DNA of 64,000 nt. Origin: Ustilaginoidea virens. Its lineage: Eukaryota; Ascomycota; Sordariomycetes; Hypocreales; Clavicipitaceae. Shown here in pieces: positions 35,693-49,001 of the stretch. Position 1 is the first letter of the stretch; the number at the start of each line of letters is the position of its first letter. Where the stretch lies: assembly GCF_000687475.1 (NCBI RefSeq), contig NC_057318.1, forward strand, positions 3,534,001 through 3,598,000, in the 5' to 3' direction. Position numbers and translations under genes: made by a program. The notes beneath the pieces were generated by a model that saw only the letters and a program-made list of their open reading frames with translations, did not search any database and had not been told where the DNA came from.

Positions 35693-37675
35693 TTGACACA
35701 ATCATCGTTAGCCGATTGGGGAAATCTTGGCCGTCCTCTAGGTCACGAACTCAGCGACACCATGCCGAATGCTACGCCCACAAAGCAGGATCGCGTTCCA
35801 AAACTAGTTGCGGCCCACGGATCGGCGCGCAGGGTTCGCCGTCTTGATGGCCTTGGACAAGAGACCAACACTCTGTTCCAGCCATGGAACGCACAAGACA
35901 GCGACGGATCGCAGGCCCGGTCACAGGCATTGATGAAAGAATCCCCAGCAAAATTCGGTCTCTTGACCGAGTTCGAGAAACCCACGTTAGGTCCAGCGCG
36001 GAGTAGGGCATATCGGATAAACCGGCTGCTCTGGGGTTCGGGACCGCAGCACTCAGCGGACGATGTCGAAGTCCACGTTTCAGTCAAGCCTGAAGCGCGA
36101 GCCTCTCATGTCTCAGATATTCAGGCCGACTCTGCACGTTTTCCCAAGCGTAAACAAACACCTTCACTCGCGCACGACTCCTCCGTCAAACACGACACCA
36201 CTCCCGATAGGTCAATCACGAATGAGTCGTCTAGAGGTTTATCTGGCAGTTCTCACCTCGGCGAGAGCGACGATGAAGACGTTGGCAGCTCTTCTCTCGA
36301 AAGCGACAGGATCTTCAGCTCCGCCACTGTCTGCGCAGGTCAAAGATCACATCACACTCAGCGGAGGATTGAGATTCCTAGCAGATTATCTGAGGAGCAG
36401 ACCTCCATGATACGCAGTCCAGACTTCTTGGACACCGCAGAAATGGCCTGCACTGTACCGCTTCAGACTTCCAGCGAGCAGACTTCCAGCGAGAATGTTT
36501 CCAGACCGGTCGAACAGCTGCATTCCGTCACCGAGGAGATGATACGCCAGCTGCAAGACTTGCGACTTGAACCCGAGCAGACACCTACCGAATTCAAGTC
36601 GAAAGCGCGCACCGTGCCCTCGGGCAAGGTCCCGCTACCCGACACGTCTGTCAGGACTTTGAGCCCGCCGCGGAGGTATCCTCTCCAAGAGACCAGAGCT
36701 CAACCAAACCAGGGATCGTGTGCGAATCACTCCTCTCCTGGAACTCAGGACAAGAGCAATCTGACCCAGGTATCGCTCGTGCCAACCGCTTCACTGACCA
36801 GCAAACGAGCAAGCAGAGCCGTCTCTAGCAAAAAGGCTTTCAATGCAGAGAAACACGCATTAGCAAGGGAATTCTTGTCAGAACTGGACAAGACGATCAC
36901 AGACGGTCGAATTGCCCAACTGTCTGAGTCGACTGGTGGGATAAAGCTGGTATGGTCTAAAAGCCTAAACACGACAGCTGGGAGGGCAACTTGGCGCCGA
37001 GAAGCTCTTGGACAAACAGGGCCTTGCGGCCGGCCCGTTGCAGGAGAATACCAGCACTACGTGTCCATTGAACTGGCCGAGAAGGTTATTGATGCCCAAG
37101 ACAAATTACTCAACGTTTTGGCGCACGAATTCTGTCATCTGGCGACGTTCATGCTGGATGGTGTCACTTCCCACCCTCATGGCAAAGAGTTCAAAGCTTG
37201 GGCCTCCAAGTGCTCCGAGGCGTTTGCGAGCCGAGGCATTCACGTCACGACCAAACACTCATACGCAATCGACTTCAAGTATGTATGGGAGTGCGTCTCT
37301 TGTGGCTCCGAATACAAGCGACACTCTAAAAGCATTGACACTCGACGTCATCGGTGTGGAAGCTGCAAAGGCGACCTGAAACAGACAAAGCCAGCGGCAA
37401 GGCAAGGCGCTACTGATGGTGGCGGTTCCCTCAAGAAAAGCCATTACCAAACATTCGTGAGCGAGCAAGTGAAGTTGGTCAAGCTGGAAAATCCCGGATT
37501 GCCACAGCGAGATGTCTTGAGAATCATTGCCGAGAAATGGGCTGCGTCCAAGTCTAGCAGTCCTTCCGAAAACCGCGCCGCGAGTATGGAGAGAAGGCCA
37601 GGGAATGCAGCACTTGCCACCAAGGGTCAGCAGCTGACCATGAATTATGAGGCGATTACGCCGGGAAGAGTGTGA
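35693..37675 (+). CDS. SprT-like metalloprotease with zinc ribbon and HMG-box-like C-terminus (GCNA type)
   Basis: Single-exon gene, 660 residues. Residues ~1-380 are polar and probably disordered. Then comes an SprT domain (from EFLSELDKTITDGRI) with the catalytic H-E-F-C-H at about residue 478 and a downstream HPHGKEFKAW, the third zinc ligand region. A zinc ribbon follows (W-E-C-V-S-C-G then HRCGSCKG), and last an HMG-box-like segment (YQTFVSEQVKLVKLENPG...IIAEKWAA). Disordered tail, SprT, zinc ribbon, HMG-box is the layout of GCNA, which clears DNA-protein crosslinks (family knowledge). Orthology to GCNA rather than another SprT protein is inferred from that order. The start at 35693 is the first ATG; 35762 is a possible alternative. 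Residues QTSSE are duplicated by a 15-bp tandem repeat near 36466-36495. Confidence 0.85.
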   Translation: MTQSSLADWGNLGRPLGHELSDTMPNATPTKQDRVPKLVAAHGSARRVRRLDGLGQETNTLFQPWNAQDSDGSQARSQALMKESPAKFGLLTEFEKPTLGPARSRAYRINRLLWGSGPQHSADDVEVHVSVKPEARASHVSDIQADSARFPKRKQTPSLAHDSSVKHDTTPDRSITNESSRGLSGSSHLGESDDEDVGSSSLESDRIFSSATVCAGQRSHHTQRRIEIPSRLSEEQTSMIRSPDFLDTAEMACTVPLQTSSEQTSSENVSRPVEQLHSVTEEMIRQLQDLRLEPEQTPTEFKSKARTVPSGKVPLPDTSVRTLSPPRRYPLQETRAQPNQGSCANHSSPGTQDKSNLTQVSLVPTASLTSKRASRAVSSKKAFNAEKHALAREFLSELDKTITDGRIAQLSESTGGIKLVWSKSLNTTAGRATWRREALGQTGPCGRPVAGEYQHYVSIELAEKVIDAQDKLLNVLAHEFCHLATFMLDGVTSHPHGKEFKAWASKCSEAFASRGIHVTTKHSYAIDFKYVWECVSCGSEYKRHSKSIDTRRHRCGSCKGDLKQTKPAARQGATDGGGSLKKSHYQTFVSEQVKLVKLENPGLPQRDVLRIIAEKWAASKSSSPSENRAASMERRPGNAALATKGQQLTMNYEAITPGRV

Positions 37676-38046
37676 GCGTGTGTACATGGTGGGACGAAGT
37701 CGGTCAAAGTTTTTCCTTGCATCATCGATAAGGCGTATTGGATTGGGAGAGTAGCAATATTGGTTTACACAAAGAAGCTCGAGACTTTTGGGGTTTCCAT
37801 ATCCACATTGCATCATTTACATACGTTGACCGGCATCTGACCAGCCTGTGCCTGTGCCGGGCTCGGGGATAAAGCATGGTTTACGAATTTACTCCTGTAT
37901 CATACCAAGGGAGCTAGGCCATTGTGGGGAGAGCAAAACAGACAGCCAGTAGCTCCCGAATGTCATGCTGCTTCCAACGCCCCCCAAATTCCAGTGCAGA
38001 CAGTCTCCCAAAACTTGAATTCCGGCAGCTCTCCGGCCTTATCATC
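37676..38046. other. Convergent 3' intergenic region
   Basis: Short gap between the 3' ends of the GCNA-like gene and MOG1; no feature recognised. Confidence 0.5.
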
Positions 38047-38732
38047 TCAGGCATCGCCGAAAAGTCCCCAGTCCTTGATCTTGAAAGACTCCCAAATGCG
38101 TGCCGAATACTCCACTGCGTCCCCGATCAGGAGGCCCTGCTTGCCAAGCTCCAGATCGACTTCGTCTTCGTCATATTCCCCCTTGATATGCGGCACGTTG
38201 ATGGTTATCAGAATGTCGGTATTGTATCTTTCCAGACGAAGGAGCGTCATGATAATGGCTGTGAAGTCGGGTGCTGATTCGGAGCCGTGCGACTGGCCAA
38301 CTTTGGGGGTTTGGGTTGCGATAAGGGTGTAGGCCGGGCTCTTTAGACTATTCAAATCAAGCCAAGAGGGCATGCGTCAGTCCATCTCGACACGTGTGGT
38401 CATGAAAAAAAAAATTGAACAGGTGCCGTCTTGTTTTGTTTCGAACAGGGGCCACATACTCGAGCCGCGTAAACTCAGTTTCTGCGGTATTCCAGATCTT
38501 GACCGTGTCGATGTCAGATCCAACCATGTCTTCGAGATGCGTCGTCATGGCATGGCCATCTATCTCCGGCCCATTGCCTGGGCCGCCAACCCGCTCAGTA
38601 ATGTCGAATATGATGCTGGTAAACCCATCCTTGTCGATCCATACTTCTTGGTTGTCTGGCACTTGACGCAGTTTGCTGTGGAGATGAGCATCATCTCTCG
38701 TCAGCCTCTGCGGTTTCGGCGCGGCGCGTAGT

Positions 38733-38790
<58 letters not shown>

Positions 38791-38937
38791 CAGCGGGTCG
38801 ACAAAGGACGCAAAGGGCCGCACTGCGCCCGCTTTCGCTCGAAGCCTTCAACAAACTCACCTGACGTCGGCAAACTTCTCCGGCAGGTCGCAGACAACAG
38901 CTCCTCCATAGAGAGTTGTCCCGCAGTAGCCCGGCAT
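38047..38937 (-). CDS. MOG1: Ran-binding nuclear import factor Mog1
   Basis: Mog1 binds Ran GTPase and promotes nucleotide release, supporting nuclear protein import (family knowledge). Three exons on the minus strand: 38937-38861, 38675-38460 and 38347-38047, with introns of 185 and 112 bp, both phase 2; 197 residues, the normal size. The N-terminus reads LYGGAVVCDLPEKFADVS, then LRQVPDNQEVWIDKDGFTSI, the family's most conserved stretch, and the C-terminus ends in a NVPHIKGE-type strand after ERYNTDILITI. Neither internal join alters a conserved block. Intron 1 contains a (CGT/ACG)19 microsatellite at 38733-38789, and intron 2 a short T tract. Confidence 0.88.
38733..38789. repeat. (ACG)19 trinucleotide microsatellite in MOG1 intron 1
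   Basis: 57 bp of uninterrupted ACG units, inside the 185-bp first intron of MOG1 (GTC units on the coding strand). Confidence 0.93.
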
Positions 38938-39609
38938 TCCGTCTCCGCCGCTGCCACTGAGCTTCGTATGACGGCGCTCGGCGGCTCGACGTTTCCTCGA
39001 TAGTAAGCTTCCTGCGGGCGGCAATGCTGCTTTGCTTTGCGATTATTCCCCCAGTCGCGACAGATTCTCGGTCAGTACTCCGTAGTAGTAATAGCCACAG
39101 CTTGCGGGGCAGTTCTATTGCTTGTCGATAATGGCTGGGATTGATAAGAGTTGGGCCGAGGTGGGCTGTGCAGAGGCATTTATTTAATTGAAACGGTACG
39201 GCGGACTCTGGAGGACTGTATGAGCAGATGCATCGTACCGGGACGGAGCAAAACAGCGGCTTGCTATGTTGTCAACTACCTACAGTACCTAACGGAGTAG
39301 AGGTGCCCAAGTATCCGTTCATTGTAGCTTGGTTTTCTAAACACACCCTTGGGGTGGTTGCGTTTGCTTGTCATCCCCCAGGTTTTAAACCTATCGTACC
39401 ATGCAACCATCTACGTTGGCCAGCAGCGGGGTTTGAATATCCTGAATGATCCCACTCTCTTGCGTTCATCCTCACGATAACTTACCTTCTTTGCGCGCAT
39501 TCCGTGACAGACAGACACGAGTGACATATCCGGTTCGGCATTCCGAGGCTGCCTTCCGCATCTCCCTTCCCAAAACCCACCGCTGGATAGGCACAGAAAG
39601 CAGTCCAAA
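38938..39609. promoter_or_regulatory. Divergent promoter region of MOG1 and HNT1
   Basis: 672 bp between two gene starts. Contains CAGTACTCCGTAG near 39073 and CTACAGTACCTAACGGAG near 39280, members of the two recurring box families. No gene recognised. Confidence 0.5.
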
Positions 39610-40385
39610 ATGAACTGCATCTTCTGTCGCATCGTCAAAGGTAGCGAGGCAGCACAGTCCCCATTTCATCCCTGCTTACTGACTTTACCACACGCGTAAT
39701 CAACAGGCGAAATCCCCTCCTTGAAGCTCTTTGAAAGCGACAAGACGTTGGCCTTCCTAGACATCGGGCCACTGAGCAAGGGTCATGCTGTAGGTGTCGA
39801 CTTCCCTTCATGGAGCGAGGCTCGGAATCGGTATCGTAGGAGGGCAAGGAACTGTCGTTCCGTCCATGCGTCTGATCATGACGCCCAGGTCAATCGCTCA
39901 CTGACCGTTGTCAGCTTGTCATCCCTAAATACCATGGTGCCAAACTCCAAGACATCCCTGATGATCAGCTCACTGAAGTACTGGTATGTATCGACCCAAC
40001 TTACCAGATACGCGACTCTGACTCCTCCTCCAAACAGCCCACGTTGAAGAGGCTTGTTAAAGCCACGGGAGCGACAGACTATAACATCTTGCAGAATAAT
40101 GGCACCATTGCGCATCAGGAAGTTCATCATGCAAGTCCCCTTGTGCCTGGTTCGACGTTCTTACCCCGATCTCGACTTGGCATACTAATCGCGTTCTTCA
40201 TCATCCGCAGGTGCATTTCCACATGGTAAGTGCATCACCCAGGACTCAACCGGAGCTTGATCTGACGTAAACTGCAGATTCCAAAGCCAAACGAAGAGGA
40301 AGGGCTTGGCATCAAATGGCCCTCTCGAGCAGGCGAAATGGATAAACTCAAGTCGCTTTGTGAGGATATTAAATCCAGGATGTAG
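39610..40385 (+). CDS. HNT1: HIT-family nucleoside phosphoramidate hydrolase (Hint type)
   Basis: Hydrolyses adenosine phosphoramidates via a histidine-triad active site (family knowledge). Six exons: 39610-39640, 39707-39789, 39915-39983, 40038-40130, 40211-40225 and 40278-40385; 132 residues, typical length. The N-terminus has the C-x-x-C pair in MNCIFCRIVKGEIP; the middle reads LDIGPLSKGHALVIPKYHG and TGATDYNILQNNG. The catalytic triad H-x-H-x-H comes from exon 4 (ending ...V-H-H) and a 15-nt exon 5 encoding VHFHM, followed by IPKPNEE. The fourth intron starts GCAAGT, not GT, and ends CAG; this join restores the catalytic motif without gaps. The gene is intron-dense: five introns of 52-125 bp in 399 coding bases. 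Confidence 0.9.
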
Positions 40386-40792
40386 GGGGAAAGCATGCAA
40401 GGTGTGCAAAAACCCGATTCGTGGTAACTTCATAAAAGACATGTATTGGCAAAAGGAGGCAGTCAGAGGGAGCACAGCGCTTATGCCACTTTATGCAGGC
40501 TTCAACAGCGACGGAGGATGCGAAATCTGCGACGAGATCAACGCCACATTATCACTAGGTCATGAAGAAAATTGAGTAACAAGTCCGCCGCGCGCGGAAA
40601 TGCTGCAAGAGAGCCCGATATGATGATTCCCCGTTGAATTCCGGCCTGCCGACACCCCACACAAAGTTTCGGAGATGTCAGCCTCGAAGATATTCGACCA
40701 ACATTCACAAGATTGCAAGCCACCAATACTGGTTCTGTCGATTCTGGTTGAGAGTATTCAGGGAGCGGATGATATCAACGTCTAGCCTTTCT
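40386..40792. other. Convergent 3' intergenic region
   Basis: Between the 3' ends of HNT1 and the CRAL-TRIO gene. Short open frames here have no recognisable content. Confidence 0.5.
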
Positions 40793-42624
<1,832 letters not shown>

Positions 42625-43086
42625 GCAGGGCAAGAAGGGGCACAGCAAATACGACCATGTCGACGATGCCACGATGAACGGCCAAGCGGATCGTCAAGAT
42701 GGCGTTGCACTAATCACGCACTGCAATGGAGATGAAACTTGGCGTCATACATGTAGGCAAGCGTCAATCAATTCAATCCTTCCATCAGGGCCACAGTTGA
42801 GCCTATTGATGTGCTAGTTCCAGTACGCTAGGAGCTGGTACTTGCCAAGATGAGTGGCCCTGCAAGAATTGAGAGGTACCTGCTAGATGCTGAACTGGTC
42901 TGGGACCTGAAAGCACAGACTTCTCAGCACCAGCACGCAGACGACCAACAAGTCGTGAAGACCGACAGCCCGACACCCTCAACACACCAACACAACACCA
43001 CAGGCAGCTTCCGTTCCGACGACGACCTCATTATTCACGATTGCGCGACCGAAAAAGCCTAAGCCAAAGCTAAAAAAAAAAAAAAA
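42625..43086. promoter_or_regulatory. Divergent promoter region of the CRAL-TRIO gene and DAM1
   Basis: About 460 bp between two gene starts. It ends in an uninterrupted A tract (43073-43086) directly against the DAM1 ATG. No gene recognised. Confidence 0.5.
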
Positions 43087-43865
43087 ATGCGAAATGAAAT
43101 GGAAGAAAATCTGGCCGGTAATGCCAGGAGTAGGAAGCGCTCCAATTCCAGAACTGGACATTCGAGACCAACAACACCATTGCGACCATCATCGCGATCC
43201 TCGATCCGAGATTCCGCTCGCAAATCCAGCGTCGACGATGCCTACTTTCCCTTGAATACGTTTGAGCCCGCATTTGGAGAACTTTCAGATACTCTGGTTG
43301 ATCTTGAGGCCAACATGATGCATTTCCAACTGATGCACGAGAGCCTTGCTCGATTCAGCGAATCCTTTGCGAGCTTTTTATACGGATTGAACATGAATGC
43401 GTTCTGCGTCGACTTTCCCGAGGTACAGCGGTCCTCAACCTCGATTATTTTTATTTTATTTTATTTTATTTTTATTTTGTTGTCAATCTTCAATCTTCCC
43501 TTCTAACTTTGCTACTACTATGTAGGGTCCAAGTTCAGAGTCGTTCCTCCGGGATCGGCAAACACCACAGCCGTCTCAAAGCTCGTCTCGACTTGAACTT
43601 GATGGCGAAGCTACCTTTATGTATGCGCAACTAGTCTGGAGAAACGGGCAAACCCCACGTCTCATTTACGCTGAATCTATTGAGTAGGACAACTGATACA
43701 TCTTTTGTCGACAATCCGCCCGCTTCAACAAAGCAGCCCGTAGAGTCGAGTTCTCTCGAGCAGCGTCAATCCCGTTTACCGTCTGTGCGTGGTAGTACAA
43801 CGAGAGCAGGGCCGGCTGCGCGTGGTTCAGGTAGACTGCTCAAGTATCGTGGACGCGGTACTTGA
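43087..43865 (+). CDS. DAM1: DASH complex subunit Dam1
   Basis: Component of the ten-protein DASH/Dam1 ring that couples kinetochores to dynamic spindle microtubules; target of Aurora B (family knowledge). Three exons: 43087-43422, 43526-43620 and 43688-43865, with introns of 103 bp (phase 0) and 67 bp (phase 2); 202 residues. The N-terminus is Ser/Arg-rich (SRPTTPLRPSSRSS). The Dam1 core reads FGELSDTLVDLEANMMHFQL, then LARFSESFASFLYGLNMNAF and CVDFPE, running into GPSSESF after the splice. The C-terminus is short and basic. The start ATG follows an A14 tract. If intron 2 is retained the frame stays open and ends at TAG 43685-43687, which is also the acceptor site, giving a 165-residue form with a different C-terminus. 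Confidence 0.88.
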
Positions 43866-44047
43866 TAATGACGAGCAATAAGGAGGCGCAGGAGTAGCAG
43901 CACGAAAGCGCTGGCAGGCGATCCTATGTTCTTGGGTGGATAGAGCATGACTCAAGCTCACCTACCAAGAGACCAATGCGTGCATACACGCATATCAAAT
44001 CACCCGTATACATGGATTTGCTTCCGGACAAAACAGAAAAAAAAAAC

Positions 44048-44563
44048 TTATACAGCAAGTTCCATGCCTTCGGATGCGTCATTCAATCCGGTTTGAGACT
44101 GGTTTTCAGATCCAGGCTGAAGTTTGGCACCTGGAACTGTACGTGGATCCGGGTCCGGCTCTTCGCGAAGCTGCTTGACTCTATTAATTTCCAGTCAGTA
44201 CTCTGTATGCTGCGTCCAGTGGACGCATCGAAAAAAAAAAAAACAAAAAAAAAAAACCAATCATTACGGACACAGACCTCCGTTTGTGTGGCTTACCACG
44301 CCTATGCGCGCACAAGGTAGCCTCTGTATCAAACCATTTCGCACATTCAATGCAATAGTGTCGCCCAAGACCTGGAAGGTCTTCTGGAGCTTTGCTGCTC
44401 GTAAACTGTGCGAGATGCTTGGAAGAGAGGAGATCAGCTTTGATCTGGTCGACATCCCTATATAATGTCATTAGTCTTCCTTTCGAATATTTAACAACCA
44501 GGAAAAAATTTACCTCGTTTTTCGTCTCGTCTTCGTAATAGTGCGCTTGTTGCCAACACCCAT
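44048..44563 (-). CDS. BUD20: Pre-60S shuttling zinc finger protein Bud20 (ZNF593 type)
   Basis: C2H2 zinc finger protein that accompanies pre-60S particles and aids their nuclear export (family knowledge). Three exons on the minus strand: 44563-44514, 44457-44278 and 44180-44048, with introns of 56 and 97 bp, both phase 2; 120 residues, normal size. The N-terminus is basic (MGVGNKRTITKTRRKTR), then DVDQIKADLLSSKHLAQFTS. The zinc finger reads H-Y-C-I-E-C-A-K-W-F-D-T...L-C-A-H-R-R-G-K-P-H-K-R-R, completed across the splice with VKQLREEP. Intron 2 contains two long T tracts on the coding strand (44231-44256) and has a GTCTGT donor. Confidence 0.92.
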
Positions 44564-45418
44564 TGTGGCTTTAGACTGTGAGAATAGTTTTATTTCGGCG
44601 AAGCGATGCACCCCGGTGTCATGGAACAGACAAATTTTCGCTGCATGGGATTTCTGGAAAAAAAAATAAAGTGGGACCGTGGTCGGCTAAGCAGATAGTC
44701 CTTAGCTCGGGGAAAGCTCGTTATAGCGAGGCAAAATCCTCGGCGACCGAAGGCGTGTTTTTAACCGAGGTTAGCACGGGTAGTATCCGTAAGGTAAATT
44801 TTGTTCAGGCGTCGTCACAAAGACGAAGATCAATTACTACCCAGATGTATGCCCTGTGGGAAGGATCCGCTCATAAGCCCCAATGACCCCTGGATTACTT
44901 TTTCATGGTTATGCCGACCGGAGCCGAAGGAACTTCTCGGAGAACTGCGTCTCGAAATATCAACACAATGCAACCTGGGCGAAGCACTTTGTTCCTGATC
45001 GCGATGTGGGGGAAGGAACGGTGTTGGAACTTGGATGACGAAACAGAGACGTTGCGGATTATTATCTCGAAGCTCGTGACTGGCTGAACCCTTGCAAGCC
45101 CCCCATGCCTAGCAGGTATCGACACAAGCCAGTGAACATGGCATCGCTTGCTGGAGTACTACATACACCAGTACCACTCCCAGAGGTATCCACATTTTTC
45201 CTGTACTCGGTAGCATATGACCCTGGCGTAGTTTCTGTTCTCGGCCAAAAAAACACCTCTCTCCACCTCCATTGCCAGCTTCTCTCTCTTCTTCTTTTTC
45301 CTCCTCATCCGTCTCTCGTCACGTTCTCGGTTTGGGACTTGACTGATCCTCGCGAGGAAATCCACCTCCTCTTTCAACCCACCATATCCCTCCTGACTCA
45401 ATTGGCGTTTCACTCAAC
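44564..45418. promoter_or_regulatory. Divergent promoter region of BUD20 and ACO1
   Basis: 855 bp between two gene starts. The ACO1-proximal half is pyrimidine-rich (CTCTCTTCTTCTTTTTCC near 45284), common in fungal promoters of strongly expressed genes. No gene or RNA recognised. Confidence 0.5.
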
Positions 45419-48183
45419 ATGCTTGCCTCTAGACAGGTTCTCGGCAATGTTGCCCGGAACCGCGTCCTCTTCGGCGCTGCCAGCAGTGTCCGCCACCTTG
45501 CCACCGCCAGCAATTCCGTCCTGGACAGAAAAGTATGGCATGCAGTTCATTTTATACCTCTATTCCTTTCTCTATCTGCAGAGGTCCATCCTTGGCTTCT
45601 CTGTATGAGGGTGGTAGCCGTGTTGCTAACTTCTTGTCATCACTGCCTGTAGGTCCGTCAAAATATCTGGGAGGAGAACAACTTCATCAACTACAAGAAG
45701 ATGTCCGAGAATTTGGCCATTGTCCGCAGTCGCCTGAATCGACCTCTGACTTATGCCGAGAAGATTTTGTATTCGCACTTGGACGATCCTCATGGCCAGG
45801 ATATCGAGCGTGGCAAGTCATATCTGAAATTGCGACCCGATCGTGTTGCATGCCAAGACGCCACGGCGCAAATGGCTATCCTTCAGTTCATGTCTGCAGG
45901 CATGGATCAGGTTGCCAACCCCACAACAGTTCACTGCGACCATTTGATCGAGGCCCAGGTTGGCGGCGAAAAGGATCTGGCCCGTGCCATCAACATCAAC
46001 AAAGAAGTTTACGACTTCCTGTCTTCTGCTTGTGCCAAGTACAACATTGGATTCTGGCGACCTGGATCCGGCATCATTCACCAGATCATTCTAGAGAACT
46101 ACGCTTTCCCTGGTGGCTTGCTCATCGGCACCGACTCTCACACTCCCAATGCCGGCGGTCTTGGCATGTGTGCCATTGGCGTTGGTGGTGCTGATGCTGT
46201 CGACGTCATGGCGAACCTTCCATGGGAATTGAAGGCTCCCAAAGTCATCGGTGTCAAGCTAACGGGTGAACTATCTGGCTGGACCGCTCCTAAAGGTGCG
46301 TTACCCGAGCACGGAAGAAGCTGATTTATTCCCTATTGGGCCCGAGGGGTCAGCTCTTCCTCTCCGTTGGCGGTCAACTAACTGTCGGGATGCAAATATA
46401 GACATCATTCTCAAGGTTGCAGACATTCTTACTGTCAAGGGCGGCACTGGAGCCATTGTCGAATACCATGGTCCTGGCGTAAACAGCATCAGCTCAACAG
46501 GAATGGCCACGATCGCCAACATGGGTAGGCATTTTCTCATTAGTCGACGATGCACCGTCCACGCACTGACTGTTGGATAGGCGCCGAGATCGGAGCGACA
46601 ACCTCTGTGTTCCCATTCAACGACCGCATGTATGACTACTTGGCGGCCACCAAGCGGAAAGATATCGGCGATTTTGCCCGCTCTTATGCCGCGGAGCTTC
46701 GTGAAGATAAAGGTGCCGAGTACGACCAGATGATTGAGATCAACCTGTCAGAGCTAGAGCCTCACATCAATGGTCCTTTCACCCCTGACTTGGGCACCCC
46801 TATTTCAAAGTTCAGTCAAGCCGTCAAAGAAAATGGCTGGCCTGAGGAGCTCAAGGTCGGGCTCATTGGGTCTTGCACAAACTCCTCCTATGAGGATATG
46901 TCTCGCGCTGCGTCTATTGCTCGTGATGCCTTGGATCATGGCCTCAAAGCCAAGGCTGCGTTCACTGTCACCCCTGGGTCAGAGCAAATTCGTGCCACCA
47001 TTGAGCGAGATGGCCAGCTTAAAACATTTGAAGAGTTTGGCGGTATTGTCTTGGCCAATGCTTGTGGACCCTGTATTGGGCAATGGGACCGTCAAGACGT
47101 GAAGAAGGGCGAGGCCAACTCCATTTTGTCCTCTTACAACAGAAATTTCACTGGCCGAAACGACGGAAATCCCGCCACTCACTCCTTTGTCACCTCTCCC
47201 GATCTCGTTGTCGCTCTCACGATTGCTGGCACTTTGCACTTCAATCCGCTCACTGATAAGCTCAAGGACAAGGATGGAAAAGAATTTCTCCTGAAACCTC
47301 CAACTGGGGATGGCTTGCCCGCGCGGGGCTACGATCCGGGGAACGACACCTACCAGGCACCTCCCAAGGAACGCGCCACCGTCAACGTCCAGGTCTCTCC
47401 CTCCTCTGACCGTCTTCAGATTTTGCAGCCTTTCCAGCCTTGGGATGGAAAGGATGCCAAAGACATCCCCATTCTCATCAAAGCCAAAGGCAAAACAACC
47501 ACTGACCACATCTCCATGGCCGGTCCCTGGCTGAAGTATCGCGGCCACCTTGACAACATCTCCAACAATATGCTGATTGGCGCAATCAACGAGGCTAACG
47601 ATGAAGCGAACAAGATTCATAATTTCACCACTGGAGAGTGGGATGCGGTTCCTGCTGTGGCCCGTGATTACAAGAAGAAGGGAATCAAGTGGGTTGTGAT
47701 CGGTGATTGGAACTACGGCGAGGGTAGCTCGCGTGAGCATGCTGCGCTCGAACCTCGACACCTTGGAGGACTAGCAATTGTCACCAGAAGCTTTGCTCGT
47801 ATTCATGAAACGAACCTGAAGAAGCAAGGCATGCTTCCTCTTACTTTTGCCGATCCAGCTGACTACGACAAAATCAAGCCGGATGACAAGGTAAACAAGC
47901 CCGCAGACACGATGACTTTTCCTAGAACGAAAGGGCGCTCTTTTTTTTTTGTTTTTTTTTTTCTTTTCTTTGGACCTGACCTCTTGCTAACTATATGATG
48001 TTTCCTTAGGTCGACATCATCTGCACGCAGCTGGCCGTTGGCAAACCAGTGACTATGGTTGTACATCCCAAGGACGGTAAGACGTTTGAAATCCAATTGC
48101 AGCATACCTTCAATGAGCCTCAACTTGAGTGGTTTAAGAACGGAAGCGCACTCAATACCATGGCCAAGGCTGCTCGACAGTAA
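45419..48183 (+). CDS. ACO1: Aconitate hydratase, mitochondrial
   Basis: Converts citrate to isocitrate in the TCA cycle with a [4Fe-4S] cluster; yeast Aco1 also protects mitochondrial DNA (family knowledge). Five exons: 45419-45532, 45653-46295, 46402-46524, 46581-47890 and 48010-48183; introns of 120, 106, 56 and 119 bp; 787 residues. The first exon encodes a classical mitochondrial leader ([17 protein letters not shown]). Signature blocks: [29 protein letters not shown] (first cluster Cys), [12 protein letters not shown] (remaining two Cys), [13 protein letters not shown] and [16 protein letters not shown] (swivel-domain substrate-binding residues). All expected catalytic elements are present. 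The last intron is T-rich. Confidence 0.96.
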
Positions 48184-49001
48184 AGCTATGCGAGCCGTGG
48201 TTTAGCGTTGTCATGGAGCGTAGGTAAACGAAATAGAAGATGTATTAAAGGGACGGGCCAGGATGTTGGTGTTCATGTTAGCGGGGGGATGCCATCCGAC
48301 AATTTCCTATGTAGTCTGTACAAAGCCAAATACCAATATTGCAGAAGATTTTAAATCCAATTTGGAAGTCCAAATGTAGGTCCTGACGGCGGTAGTGGCT
48401 TGTGATGATTGGCGCGCCATACAAACAAAGTTCAGTCGACTTTACCACAAAATGACCTTCCACGAAGCCAACAGTGACCAGCAGTGGACCAGATGAAACA
48501 AGTCACAATATCAAGACGACACAGCAGATGTTTGACCTCTGCTCCGTGGGCTGGTACTGACACCAAGCCAGCCCTTGAGCAACCTAACCTAGGGATTACC
48601 AACCTGGAAGTTTCCTAGTTCAAACTATAGGTACCTACCTCTACCTAAATCTAGGTATGGTGTATATTTGTATATTTGCCCCTCTTCCCTCACCCTCCAT
48701 TGGCTGTCACGTGGAGATAAATTGATAAGAGCTCCTGTTCTTGTACCCCTACTAACAGCCTAAGGAGTAAGCAAAAGCGCTGAACTGCAACCTCGTGTCG
48801 CAGCATAATACATCCGTGCATGACGCCGCTTAGGGGGACGGCTCCTCGCAATTCGAACCGAACAACAGAGACAGAGATTGAGCCGCAGCGCCCCATTGTC
48901 GACCGATTTCATCTTCGTATCATCTCCTCCTCTATGAATTTTGACACCGTGTCATTCAGGTTGACTTGGGGCTTGGGAACGCAAGCACCATAGCGTTCGC
49001 G
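48184..49001. promoter_or_regulatory. Intergenic region between ACO1 and RBD2
   Basis: About 820 bp, tandem genes. It has GTACCTACC / CTAGGTA boxes at 48629-48658, members of the recurring GTACC family. No gene recognised. Confidence 0.5.

Noticed and set aside
40306..40575. 89-codon frame at the end of HNT1
   Set aside because: Out-of-frame shadow of the last HNT1 exon and its 3' region.
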